Shown: positions 28,045 through 35,834, numbered from the stretch's first letter. The stretch: 36,971 nucleotides of DNA from an uncultured Eubacteriales bacterium (GCA_900320085.1 ONRC01000022.1:1-36971); one strand, 5' to 3'. The notes: generated by a model not told the origin, from the letters alone. Translations and numbers: made by a program.

Positions 28045-29691
28045 TCAAGCGCCATAAGAGTATCGGATATTTTCTCTCTTGCAGTATGCTTCTGAATAGC
28101 TTCCCGGTTGGACGATGGCAGTCAACTGATCGCAGCCATCGAAAGTCCTAAACCCAATGCTGGTCACGCTGGCCGGAATCGTGACGCTGGTCAGGCCGGT
28201 GCAGCCATTGAAAGCATAAGAACCAATGCTGGTCACGCCGTTGGGGATCGTGATGCTGGTCAGGCCTATGCAGACAGAAAAAGCACCATCCCCAATGCTC
28301 GTCACGCTGGGCGGAATCGTCACGCTGTTCAGGCTGGTGCACCAAGAGAAAGCCAAATTCTCAATGCTGGTCACGCTGTCGGGAATCGTGACGCTGGTCA
28401 GGCTGGTGCAGACATTGAAAGCATAAAAACCAATGCTGGTCACGCTGTCGGGAATCGTGACGCTGGTCAGGCTCGTGCAGCAAGAGAAAGCATGATCTTC
28501 AATCCTGGTCACGCCGTTGGGGATCGTGATGCTGGTCAGGCCAGAGCAGCCACGGAAAGCCTCCCGCCCAATGCTGGTCACGCTGTCGGGAATCGTGACG
28601 CTGGTCAGGCCGGTGCAGCCAGAGAAAGCCTTCTCCCCAATACTGGTCACGCTGTCCGGGATCGTGACGCTGGTCAGGCTCGTGCAGTCATTGAAAGCAT
28701 TATCCCCAATGCTGGTCACGCTGTTCGGAATCGTGATGCTGGTCAGGCCCGTGCAGCCAGAGAAAGCACACCACCCAATGCTCGTCACGCTGGACAGGAT
28801 CGTGACGCTGGTCAGGCCGGTGCAGCCATAGAAAGCCCAATCTCCGAAGCTCGTCACGCTGGACGGAATGTCATAATGGCCTTTAATTGCCTTTGAAGGA
28901 CAACGAAGTAAAGCAGTTTTATCTTTATTGAATAAAATACCGTCTACACTGCAATACACGGGATTCTCTTCCGCTACGATGATTTCGCAGCCAGAGAAAG
29001 CCCAACTCCCAATGCTGATCACGCTGTCGGGGATCGTGACGCTGGTCAGGCCGGTGCAGCCATAGAAAGCCTCCTCCCCAATACTGGTCACGCCGTTGGG
29101 GATCGTGACGCTGGTCAAGCTCTCGCAGCCACTGAAAGCATAAGCCCGAATACTCGTCACGCCGGACGGGATTATGACGCTGGTCAAGCTGGTGCAGTGG
29201 TAGAAAGCATACTCCCCAATGCTGGTCACGCTCTCGGGAATCGTGACGCTGGTCAGGCTGGTGCAGTCATAGAAAGCCCAATCCCCAATGCTGGTCACGC
29301 TCTCGGGAATCGTGACGCTGGTCAGGCTGGTGCACCAAGAGAAAGCATAATCCCCGATTTTTTTCACACTGTCCGGGATCACGATATGATGTAGGCGTAC
29401 ACAAACTCGGAAAGCATTTTGCCCAATCTTCCGAACGCTGTTCGGGAGCGTGATTTGGGAAAGATTAAAACAGGACATAAATGCGCAAGCGCCAATGCGG
29501 GTCACGCTGTCCGGGACAGTTACGCTTATCAGTTGTTTGCAGCTGCGAAAGCAATGATCGCTAATCTTCTTCACCCCTTCCGGGATGGTGAAGTACGTCA
29601 TGGTCTCCCGCGCGCCGCCCGACAAGGCCTCCACGTCCTCCCCGTTCAGGACGGTGCCGCCCTCCAGATAGCTTTTTTTCTGTTCGCTCAT
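28045..29691 (-). CDS. Cytosolic BspA-like LRR_5 repeat protein
   Basis: The 548-residue protein is almost entirely about 20 tandem 23-residue LRR_5 units with consensus [23 protein letters not shown] short N-cap ([25 protein letters not shown]) and a C-cap ([22 protein letters not shown]) frame them, and one unit (about 240-275) carries the usual 32-residue insertion with [17 protein letters not shown]. It has no signal peptide or TM, so it should stay in the cytoplasm, unlike most BspA proteins. AGGAGGAAAAG precedes the ATG. It lies 21 bases upstream of the kinase gene with the same repeat type, so a functional link is likely. Confidence 0.92.
   Translation of the reverse strand: MSEQKKSYLEGGTVLNGEDVEALSGGARETMTYFTIPEGVKKISDHCFRSCKQLISVTVPDSVTRIGACAFMSCFNLSQITLPNSVRKIGQNAFRVCVRLHHIVIPDSVKKIGDYAFSWCTSLTSVTIPESVTSIGDWAFYDCTSLTSVTIPESVTSIGEYAFYHCTSLTSVIIPSGVTSIRAYAFSGCESLTSVTIPNGVTSIGEEAFYGCTGLTSVTIPDSVISIGSWAFSGCEIIVAEENPVYCSVDGILFNKDKTALLRCPSKAIKGHYDIPSSVTSFGDWAFYGCTGLTSVTILSSVTSIGWCAFSGCTGLTSITIPNSVTSIGDNAFNDCTSLTSVTIPDSVTSIGEKAFSGCTGLTSVTIPDSVTSIGREAFRGCSGLTSITIPNGVTRIEDHAFSCCTSLTSVTIPDSVTSIGFYAFNVCTSLTSVTIPDSVTSIENLAFSWCTSLNSVTIPPSVTSIGDGAFSVCIGLTSITIPNGVTSIGSYAFNGCTGLTSVTIPASVTSIGFRTFDGCDQLTAIVQPGSYSEAYCKRENIRYSYGA
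28108..29400. repeat. 69-bp coding tandem repeats in the LRR gene
   Basis: The LRR units repeat at DNA level every 69 bases. Words such as AATGCTGGTCACGCTGTCGG and GAATCGTGACGCTGGTCAG recur almost unchanged (for example near 28370, 28430, 28570, 28710, 29220 and 29290), a degree of identity beyond what protein constraint requires. Recent expansion or gene conversion is likely, and copy number may vary among strains. Confidence 0.85.
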
Positions 29692-29736
29692 ATGCTTTTC
29701 CTCCTATGATTGTTCGTGCTCGGAAAATCAATATTT

Positions 29737-30441
29737 CTATTCATCCATGGATTCCGCAAGAAGATAATCCGAAAAGGCATCCACCAGCGCGTTGCTCAGC
29801 TCCGTTGAAAGCAGCGGCTGGCCGCTGTTCCCCCTGTCTCCGGCAGCGGCCGTTTCCCCGTCGGCGACATCCAGACCGGAGATGGTCAGGCTGATCCCCG
29901 CTTCCTTCAGCATTTGATTGCCCCGGGACAAAATGGCGGCTTGATATTTGGACTGCCGCACGGCGTTCACCAGCATTTTTTCCCGCTGGCTGAGCGGGAT
30001 CAGGGGCATGGCCATTTTCACCAGAAACGCTTTCCCACCCAGCGCCTGCACCACCCGCTCGTTTTTCAGCAGCTGATCAAAATTCACTTCCACGCCGTCT
30101 GCCAAAAGCGTCAGCCTGCCGTCTCCGCCGTCATGCAGCCGCAAGCCGGAAAAATGGATGCTCTGCCCCAAACTGCCGTTCAGCACGTTTGTCAGGGCTG
30201 TATGGATCCGGGAATGGCAAATGTCGATCACGCGGCAGAACAGCGCGTTCCGCTGCGTCTCCTCCATCCGGCGGAGCGTTTGCAGCAGCATATTCAGCGC
30301 CGTATCCTGCATCTCCTGCAGCAGCAGAACGCGCAGGTCGTCCGATTCCATTTCGTTGATTTTCCTTTGCAGCTGCGGCCAAAGGGCCTGAAAGGTCTTG
30401 TCATAGTCAAAGCGGTCGATTGAAATATTCAGGCAAAACAT
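29737..30441 (-). CDS. Protein of unknown function, paralogue A of a tandem pair
   Basis: A 234-residue soluble protein, mostly helical, starting FCLNISIDRFDYDKTFQALW. It has no signal peptide or TM. The central strand-rich part RLTLLADGVEVNFDQLLKNERVVQ matches RKIHLLLNGVNVNYASLVDN of the upstream gene, and LKEAGISLTISGLDVADGET matches its LRQAGIHVSLEDAEFSFG. Both end in an acidic segment NALVDAFSDYLLAES / NAFAAYLKAQ. Its ribosome site GGGAGGAATG overlaps the stop of paralogue B, so the pair is translationally coupled. No family recognised. Confidence 0.8.
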   Translation of the reverse strand: MFCLNISIDRFDYDKTFQALWPQLQRKINEMESDDLRVLLLQEMQDTALNMLLQTLRRMEETQRNALFCRVIDICHSRIHTALTNVLNGSLGQSIHFSGLRLHDGGDGRLTLLADGVEVNFDQLLKNERVVQALGGKAFLVKMAMPLIPLSQREKMLVNAVRQSKYQAAILSRGNQMLKEAGISLTISGLDVADGETAAAGDRGNSGQPLLSTELSNALVDAFSDYLLAESMDE

Positions 30442-30444
30442 GCT

Positions 30445-31251
30445 TCATTCCTCCCGCAGTTGCGCTTTCAGATAAGCGGCGAAGGCATTCGCCGCCGCGC
30501 GCTTGCTTTCATGGGATATTTCTTTGGATTCGAAAATATCAAGGCTTTCCGTCGCTGACGGCTGACCGGCATGGGCGACGCCAAAGCTGAATTCCGCGTC
30601 CTCCAGGGAAACGTGAATGCCCGCCTGGCGCAGCGACTTTTCCACCTGCGTCAGCAGCGGACGCTTCACCGCGTCCATTTCCAGCAGCTGCACGCACCGC
30701 CGATCCATGGGATGATGCGCCAGCCAATTGACGATATGCACCGCCTTCGCGCCCTTGCGCAGTGCCGTCCGGGCCAGCAGGGACATCACCTGCCCCGCGG
30801 CGCTTCCGGTATGGCGGTCCAGGAAACCGTCGATCAGCGTTTCCGCCTTTTGCAGCACGGTTTCATTATCCACCAGGGATGCGTAATTGACGTTGACGCC
30901 ATTGAGCAGCAGATGGATCTTCCGGGTTTCGGCGTCCCGCTGGACGGTCAGGCGTTCCACGGAGAAGCTGTCGGCCACTTCATGGGCCAGCAGCGTCCGG
31001 TTGATTTGCCGAACGAGCGGCGCTTCATAAGCGTTGATGACAGCCATCAGGATTTCCTCCAGCGCCTGCTCCGGCATGGCGTCGATCAGGCCCAGCAGGA
31101 TACCTTCCCCACGGCTGCCCATTCGCCCAAGAAAACGATAGAAGGGCTGGGACGAGCTTGAGTCGGCCTTTAACCTTACCAAGTCCGGGGCCAACCCTTT
31201 CAGACTGGTTTTGCAGTCCAGGTCAGCGAATGATAACTTTGCGATAATCAT
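30445..31251 (-). CDS. Protein of unknown function, paralogue B of a tandem pair
   Basis: A 268-residue soluble protein starting MIIAKLSFADLDCKTSLKGL. The ATG at 31251 is chosen because GAGAGAGGGAG is just upstream and a perfect promoter lies at 31303-31331; an upstream in-frame start has no support. It shares the core (HLLLNGVNVNYASLVDNETV) and C-terminal pattern with paralogue A, so it arose by duplication. A helical N-terminal part (GLIDAMPEQALEEILMAVINAYEAP) matches the A protein's (LLLQEMQDTALNMLLQTLRR) only loosely. It heads the operon B-A-LRR-kinase. Confidence 0.8.
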   Translation of the reverse strand: MIIAKLSFADLDCKTSLKGLAPDLVRLKADSSSSQPFYRFLGRMGSRGEGILLGLIDAMPEQALEEILMAVINAYEAPLVRQINRTLLAHEVADSFSVERLTVQRDAETRKIHLLLNGVNVNYASLVDNETVLQKAETLIDGFLDRHTGSAAGQVMSLLARTALRKGAKAVHIVNWLAHHPMDRRCVQLLEMDAVKRPLLTQVEKSLRQAGIHVSLEDAEFSFGVAHAGQPSATESLDIFESKEISHESKRAAANAFAAYLKAQLREE

Positions 31252-31302
31252 GGTTCTCCCTCTCTCATCCGGTATACCGCACAGCCGCCGATGCTTGATT
31301 CC

Positions 31303-31331
31303 ATTATATCCCAAGTGTTTTTTCATGACAA
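31303..31331 (-). promoter_or_regulatory. Promoter of the B-A-LRR-kinase operon
   Basis: Minus strand TTGTCA (31326-31331) and perfect TATAAT (31303-31308), 17 bp apart, about 52 bases before the ATG of paralogue B. It has no GTCTAC dyad, so this operon appears constitutive or otherwise regulated. Confidence 0.85.
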
Positions 31332-31366
31332 GGGCTTTGCGCCTTGAGAAGGCGGCGGGCAGTGTT

Positions 31367-31576
31367 TCAAACTGTTTCCTTGGTGGTTTCCCTGTTCTTT
31401 TTGATCAGCCGGACGATCCCGTAGCCCGCCGCGCCGATCGCGCCTGCCACCGCAACTGCCGGCGCCGTTTGGATCAAAAGCAGCCCGGAGCCAATGAGCA
31501 CTTTCGGATTCATCATGGCCTTTGCAGCCACGTGCTTCAAGCCCGCTTTCAGGCCGTTCCTGGTGCTTTCTTTCAT
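31367..31576 (-). CDS. 69-residue one-TM protein
   Basis: MKESTRNGLKAGLKHVAAKA leads into a hydrophobic, glycine/alanine-rich segment LLLIQTAPAVAVAGAIGAAGYGIV (about 33-56) and a basic tail RLIKKNRETTKE. The Gly-Ala pattern suits tight helix packing. Its ATG overlaps the stop of the upstream DUF697-like gene (ATGA at 31573-31576), so the two proteins are made together and probably interact. No named family. Confidence 0.8.
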   Translation of the reverse strand: MKESTRNGLKAGLKHVAAKAMMNPKVLIGSGLLLIQTAPAVAVAGAIGAAGYGIVRLIKKNRETTKETV

Positions 31577-32145
31577 GGATGTATCCTCCTAATTTCGTTT
31601 TCTTGATTATGGATGATCGCTTCCGGTGTGTTCCCTGGGAGCAGACGGGCCTTCTTCCGCTCCGGGATCATCTGTTTGCACAGCAGAACAATTTCCTTTA
31701 CATCATGGAGGGTGCCGTTGCCCCGGAACGCGGAGATCATTTCCAATGCCAGTTGCGCAGTCTTTGTTTTCTCAACATTTTCGGAAAAGACCGTGCAAAC
31801 GGTCAGCGCGAAGCGGTAGGTAAACAGGATGTTGGTCAAAGCGCTGATGCCCATGCCCAGCAGGGTGCCCGCTCCGGGAATGAAGTTGAACAGCCTGGTG
31901 GCCATTTTGCAGCCGGCATAGTAGCCCGCCGCTCCCAGAAGAACCGATTTGCAAATCTGCGCCGCGGTTTCTTTATTCATTTCCAAGTGCTCCCCGCGGG
32001 CGACTGTGTAAAGATAGGTGCCCCAGATGCCAGTGATTGTCGCCACATCCGCCGCGCTGGAGAACGCGCCTATCGGCCCGCAGCCCGCTGCCGCGATCAG
32101 GGCCTTTTTTGTTGCGGTGGTGTACTTCATTGGAATCGTGTTCAT
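31573..32145 (-). CDS. DUF697-like membrane protein
   Basis: A 190-residue protein with ALIAAAGCGPIGAFSSAADVATITGIWGTYLYTVAR, then SVLLGAAGYYAGCKMATRLF and FIPGAGTLLGMGISALTNILFTYRFA. The two glycine-rich hydrophobic hairpins with PGAG and a central RLF resemble the DUF697/EcsC-like family, often found fused or next to Era-like or dynamin-like GTPases. No GTPase is here. The ATG at 32145 has AAAGGAG ten bases upstream; the dyad promoter 2 lies at 32191-32234. It is coupled to the 69-residue TM gene. Confidence 0.72.
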   Translation of the reverse strand: MNTIPMKYTTATKKALIAAAGCGPIGAFSSAADVATITGIWGTYLYTVARGEHLEMNKETAAQICKSVLLGAAGYYAGCKMATRLFNFIPGAGTLLGMGISALTNILFTYRFALTVCTVFSENVEKTKTAQLALEMISAFRGNGTLHDVKEIVLLCKQMIPERKKARLLPGNTPEAIIHNQENEIRRIHP

Positions 32146-32190
32146 GGGATCAGCTCCTTTCGCGGAAGTGGTTTTCCTTGGTACGTGTAT

Positions 32191-32234
32191 AGCATAGCAT
32201 GTTTTTTGAAAGGCCCTGTCTACTTGGAGTAGAA
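32191..32234 (-). promoter_or_regulatory. Regulated promoter 2 (dyad) of the DUF697-like operon
   Basis: Minus strand -10 TATGCT (AGCATA at 32191-32196), then 21 bp, then GTCTAC-TTGGA-GTAGAA (32218-32234), one mismatch in the palindrome. The spacing is identical to promoter 1. It lies between the DUF697 gene and the divergent small membrane gene. Confidence 0.65.
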
Positions 32235-32297
32235 AATCAAAAAAAGACGATGGCCTGTTGGACGCATCGTCAATTGCTTTTCTATTTCCTTTTTTTG

Positions 32298-32306
32298 TGA
32301 TATGAT
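32298..32306 (+). promoter_or_regulatory. Extended -10 promoter of the small membrane protein gene at 32369
   Basis: TGATATGAT gives an extended -10 (TG at 32298-32299, TATGAT at 32301-32306). No -35 box at the right distance is convincing. It lies 63 bases before the ATG. Confidence 0.5.
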
Positions 32307-32368
32307 AGTAACGGCCCCCGGGCGAAGAAATCACCGATTCAACGATCCCACACAGGAGGAAAGCACCT

Positions 32369-32857
32369 ATGAAAAACGCAAAAACCAAACGCGGCATTTC
32401 CCTTGTTCTCTCTGTCCTGTTTACGCTGCTGACCTGTCTTTCCGTCTTTGCGCTGCACTATGCGGCAGAGGAAATGAACCATGAAGGGCTGACCTATTCC
32501 CAGTGGTATGAAGGTACGATCTATGTATATTACGGATGGCTGCTGATTGTCGCCGCCCTGGCGGGGATCGCTTTGGGCTGCTGGGCCGGATGGGTGCTTA
32601 CGACCCGGCCCCTGCCCGCGCCTGGGAAACGGGGCAAAACGGCGCTCGGGATTCTATGCGCAGTTTTTCTGATGCTTACGGTTTTCTTTGTCTTTCGCTC
32701 CTTTGCCAGCCATGGGGAAATCGGGCGGGCAGCGGAAACGAACGTGGAATGCCTGGCTCCCTACATTGAAGCCTATGGACAAAACCGGCTTTGGGCCCTG
32801 CTTTCGCTGGAAGCGGCAGTGTTTTCCCTGCTGGGTGTGATCAAGGGAAAACGATAA
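32369..32857 (+). CDS. Small polytopic membrane protein, unknown
   Basis: A 162-residue protein with four hydrophobic segments: ISLVLSVLFTLLTCLSVFAL (about 10-28), YYGWLLIVAALAGIALGCWAGWVL (about 55-78), TALGILCAVFLMLTVFFVF (about 91-110) and LWALLSLEAAVFSLLGVI (about 140-157). No family is recognised. CAGGAGGAAAG precedes the ATG. It is divergent from the DUF697-like gene and oriented opposite to the rest of the cluster, so its link to it is uncertain. Confidence 0.78.
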   Translation: MKNAKTKRGISLVLSVLFTLLTCLSVFALHYAAEEMNHEGLTYSQWYEGTIYVYYGWLLIVAALAGIALGCWAGWVLTTRPLPAPGKRGKTALGILCAVFLMLTVFFVFRSFASHGEIGRAAETNVECLAPYIEAYGQNRLWALLSLEAAVFSLLGVIKGKR

Positions 32858-33020
32858 TAGCCCCTGGGGAATTTCAAACCGGTATGGATGGATTTCATGC
32901 AGATTTCCACTTTGTTCTCCGACACGGCCAGCTCGGTCAATCAGCCGTCCTTCCGGTCGGCGGCCATCAGGCCCTGATCGGCGCTGGTATCCCCCGCTTT
33001 CACGTCAAACCCTGACAGCT

Positions 33021-33247
33021 TCAGTATTGTGCTTCTCTTTCCGCCACAACGCTTTCGGCATGGGCCGAGAACTCAAAAATACGGTCTTTGTTTTCTTTGA
33101 CGTAAAATATCTTCAAACTGAAATTCTCTCTTTGTCCACGAGGCTGAAAAATTGTGATCTTTTTTTCCAATTCTCCGGTTCCACAATATCCCGGAACGTT
33201 ACGGTGAGGATGCGTTCCTGTATTTCTCTATATGTTATTTTTTCATC
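33021..33247 (-). pseudogene. Possible frameshifted gene remnant
   Basis: Two overlapping minus-strand frames (33113-33247 and 33021-33116) read as sensible protein. The first ends KKRSQFFSLVDKERISV and the second begins LKIFYVKENKDRIFEFSAHA; they join across a one-base shift. No ribosome site or family is recognised. The neighbouring 32858-33020 also holds no credible gene. Likely decayed sequence; not certain. Confidence 0.35.
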
Positions 33248-33275
33248 TCATTTGCTTACCACGAAATCTGCGCCT

Positions 33276-34055
33276 TCATTCGCTGCGCAATTGCTTTACA
33301 AGGTCCATCAGTTTTTTCACCCGGTCGGGATCGACGGGCGCATCCGTCCTTCCATCCTCCTTGAACCAGCTGCCCACGATGGCGCCGTCCGCAACAGATA
33401 ACTGTTCCCGGCAGGTTTCCGCCGTCATGCCTGCGCCGACGAACAGCGGGAAATCCCCCAGGCACTGACGAAACTGCCGGATTTTCTCCATGCCTGTATT
33501 GATTCCGGTGCCCGCGCCGGTGACGACCACGGCATCGCAGCGTTCTTTTCCGATCGTGAGGTCTTCCTCCACGCTGCGCTTGGAGCGCACGGGCTGGTAT
33601 TTGAACCGCACGCCGCCCAGCAGGAAAACGGGATACGCCGCGCGGAGATCGGCAAGGTTCTGCGCAAAATCCCCGTCACAGGTTTTGTCATAGAGTTTGG
33701 GTTTATCATGCCCGCTCATGTGGGAGCCGGGGCGCAGATGGCCGCACACGGAATCGATCTGCACAAACGACGCGCCATATTGGATGGCGAGACGAAACGC
33801 CTTTTCAGGATCGCTCAGCAGATTGACGCCATAGGCCTTCTCCGGATAATTCTTTTTCAGCTCATTCAGCGCCCACTCCACATCCTCCGGTGTCCCAAAA
33901 TAATCTTCCACCAGAATCGCGTCCACACCATTGGTGTAGAGCTGGTCCATTTCCCGTTTGGCCAGTTCGTGAACCTGGTCGGGCGTAAAGCCGTACAGGT
34001 GAAGCATGGCAAGAATGGGTTTCTCCGCATGAAAAACCTGCTGAAATGATTTCAT
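33276..34055 (-). CDS. BtpA/SgcQ-family TIM-barrel protein
   Basis: The 259-residue protein starts MKSFQQVFHAEKPILAMLHL and contains the family's segments NGVDAILVEDYFGTP, YGVNLLSDPEKAFRLAI, FVQIDSVCGH, CDAVVVTGAGTGINT and VADGAIVGSWFKEDG, the C-terminal phosphate-binding region of a TIM barrel. BtpA is known for photosystem I assembly in cyanobacteria; SgcQ-like members in heterotrophs have no settled function and may be sugar-phosphate lyases or isomerases. The ATG at 34055 follows GAAAGGAGAAAG. It has no link visible to the chaperone genes around it. Confidence 0.85.
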   Translation of the reverse strand: MKSFQQVFHAEKPILAMLHLYGFTPDQVHELAKREMDQLYTNGVDAILVEDYFGTPEDVEWALNELKKNYPEKAYGVNLLSDPEKAFRLAIQYGASFVQIDSVCGHLRPGSHMSGHDKPKLYDKTCDGDFAQNLADLRAAYPVFLLGGVRFKYQPVRSKRSVEEDLTIGKERCDAVVVTGAGTGINTGMEKIRQFRQCLGDFPLFVGAGMTAETCREQLSVADGAIVGSWFKEDGRTDAPVDPDRVKKLMDLVKQLRSE

Positions 34056-34095
34056 TGCTTTCTCCTTTCGACGATTGAACCGATGGAGATTCCGT

Positions 34096-34869
34096 TCAGG
34101 TATGGTTCCACAGCGTCTCCATGCCCTGTTCAAGCAGCTTCGCGTCCAGTTCCCGGGGACTGACTTTATTGGCGATCCCGTTCATGATGTACATGTCCCG
34201 TTCGTCCTTGACGGAGAGGACGGGCTTTTTTTCGATTTTCAGCATCGCCTGGGTTTCGGGCAGCTCCATGCCCAGCACCAGCGCCGCCCGCAGCAGCAAA
34301 TCCCGGGGCGCGAACTCCTCTTCCCGCATGATCGCCCGGAAGGTTTTCGCATCGCACTGGACGCGGGGCAGCAGGTCTTCCAGCTTCATTTTGGTTTTTT
34401 CCAGGTGGAAGGAGATCAGGTCATAGAGCTTTTCCTCTTCCTTCCCGGAGGACGAGAGAGGCTTTTGCTCCTGCTCCAGGAGCACCTCGTCCATCGTCTC
34501 CAGATCCAGCCCATTCACCAGGCCGAAGATCAGGCAGATGTCCCGCTTGTCCTTGGAGGACAGGGCGGCGCGATGAGCCGCTTGCAGCATTTCCTGGGTT
34601 TCATCCACGCTCATGCCCAGCACGAAGGCCATGCGCAGCAGCATATCCTTTTCCGGGTGCTTTGTGCCGCCCATGATGCCGTATACATACGCCCGGCTGC
34701 ACCCCGCCAGGTCGGCCAGCACCTCGTTGCTCATGGTGCCCATTTTCGGCAAAAGAATCTGGGACAGCTTGCGGGACTGCTTGATGGCCTTCAGCATCTG
34801 CTCCAGCGATTCGCCGCTGTTGGCCCGCTCGATCATCATTAAGGTGGTTCTTTTCTTTTCGCTGTTCAT
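34096..34869 (-). CDS. Protein with two tandem HTH-like modules, possible regulator of the cluster
   Basis: The 257-residue protein contains an internal duplication. Module 1 (about 45-135) begins MSNEVLADLAGCSRAYVYGI, an XRE-like HTH, and continues LLRMAFVLGMSVDETQEMLQ and then KDKRDICLIFGL. Module 2 (about 160-250) has MKLEDLLPRVQCDAKTFRAI, LLRAALVLGMELPETQAMLK and KDERDMYIMNGI in the same order. HTH 2 is degenerate. It has its own promoter and no GTCTAC dyad, and sits between the dyad-controlled genes, so it is a candidate regulator. AAGGGGAATAC precedes the ATG. Confidence 0.75.
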   Translation of the reverse strand: MNSEKKRTTLMMIERANSGESLEQMLKAIKQSRKLSQILLPKMGTMSNEVLADLAGCSRAYVYGIMGGTKHPEKDMLLRMAFVLGMSVDETQEMLQAAHRAALSSKDKRDICLIFGLVNGLDLETMDEVLLEQEQKPLSSSGKEEEKLYDLISFHLEKTKMKLEDLLPRVQCDAKTFRAIMREEEFAPRDLLLRAALVLGMELPETQAMLKIEKKPVLSVKDERDMYIMNGIANKVSPRELDAKLLEQGMETLWNHT

Positions 34870-34903
34870 ATTGTATTCCCCTTATCCGTTTTTTGACAGT
34901 TTC

Positions 34904-34932
34904 ATTATAATCTGGATTTTTGCGGCGCGCAA
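34904..34932 (-). promoter_or_regulatory. Promoter of the double-HTH gene
   Basis: Minus strand TTGCGC (34927-34932) and TATAAT (34904-34909), spacer 17 bp, 35 bp before the ATG. The start of transcription would be near 34897. Confidence 0.78.
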
Positions 34933-34939
34933 GGTTTTC

Positions 34940-35791
34940 TTACACCGTATGGATATTTTGGATGTATTCGCCCTTCTTCACCACTTCGCCGGTTCTGTCC
35001 CGGACAATGGCGGGGAAGCGCATCTGGCTGGGATAATCCTCGGTTTCCACGGTAAACAGGGCTTTCTGTTCCTCGGAGTAAGGCACCGCTTTCAGCCCGA
35101 TCCGACGCAGCATCATTTCCACCATGGTCAGGCTGTAATTGAATTCCTCGCAGTCAGGCCGATCCACTTTGGCTTCATACAGGGAAGCGAACAGCTTCAC
35201 CAGTTCGTCCTCGTAGGTATTGGCGCTTTCCAGCTGCTGATTCTGAAACATGCCGCAGATGGCTTCGGTGTCGGTGATCAGTTTGGAAAGCTGCTTTTCC
35301 ATCTGTACCTTGGCCCGCTCCACATCCAGCATTAGCTGGGCTTCCGGAGCGGATGGAAGGGCGGCCTTTGCCTTTGCTTTGATCACCAGCTGGAATATCG
35401 CCTGACCAAGCAGCAGCAAAGCACAGAGCAAAAGGAGAAGCCAATTCTGATCGAATACGAAAAAGGGATTCACTGTGTCGGCAGGCATACGGTGGAAGTT
35501 CCGGGTGCACAGAAAAGCAAACGCAATCGCGCCTACCGCGAGCAGCAAGGTCACGACGGGGCTCGTCAGGATCGCCCGGATCGTTCCCTTGTTTTCCTTT
35601 GCGGCTGTTTCATCGGGCATAAGCACCTGCGCCTGGACATAATCCAGCATGTCCAGATCATCGCCCATCCGCTGAACCAGCGCGCCCATGACGCGCTTCT
35701 GACTTATGTCCTGCATTTCTTTGATGGTTCCCATGCCGGCATGTCCCAGATATTGCTTCAAATCTTTCTTTCCGGTCTGCATTTTCGTCAT
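34940..35791 (-). CDS. Two-TM protein with GrpE-like C-terminal region
   Basis: A 283-residue protein. Residues 1-70 are helical and charged, two TM segments lie at about 74-96 and 116-138, and a long helix (150-190) leads to a part with the outline of GrpE: LVKLFASLYEAKVDRPDCEE, then MMLRRIGLKAVPYSEEQKAL, then MRFPAIVRDRTGEVVKKGEY. GrpE ends in such a helix pair and small beta wing, with the pattern GV..I...G..FDP..HEAV...GTVVEV...GY. GrpE exchanges nucleotide on Hsp70, so it may serve the Hsp70-like protein at 22677-24614. This is inference; the match is partial. The ATG at 35791 is chosen (AAAGGA upstream). The dyad promoter 3 is at 35835-35877. Confidence 0.6.
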   Translation of the reverse strand: MTKMQTGKKDLKQYLGHAGMGTIKEMQDISQKRVMGALVQRMGDDLDMLDYVQAQVLMPDETAAKENKGTIRAILTSPVVTLLLAVGAIAFAFLCTRNFHRMPADTVNPFFVFDQNWLLLLLCALLLLGQAIFQLVIKAKAKAALPSAPEAQLMLDVERAKVQMEKQLSKLITDTEAICGMFQNQQLESANTYEDELVKLFASLYEAKVDRPDCEEFNYSLTMVEMMLRRIGLKAVPYSEEQKALFTVETEDYPSQMRFPAIVRDRTGEVVKKGEYIQNIHTV

Positions 35792-35834
35792 TGTTCTCAC
35801 GATCCTTTCCTGTGTGTTTCGCTCTGACACGAAT

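Noticed and set aside
26293..28095. 600-codon plus-strand frame opposite the kinase gene
   Set aside because: Same reason: antisense openness from GC-rich codons, no ribosome site.
28108..29400. Regular repeats that might suggest a CRISPR array
   Set aside because: The period is 69 bases, the repeats are coding throughout and there are no unique spacers.
34894..34909. TTGACA with ATTATA on the plus strand near 34900
   Set aside because: Spacing is far too short for a promoter; the minus-strand TTGCGC-17-TATAAT uses the same bases and fits the gene.
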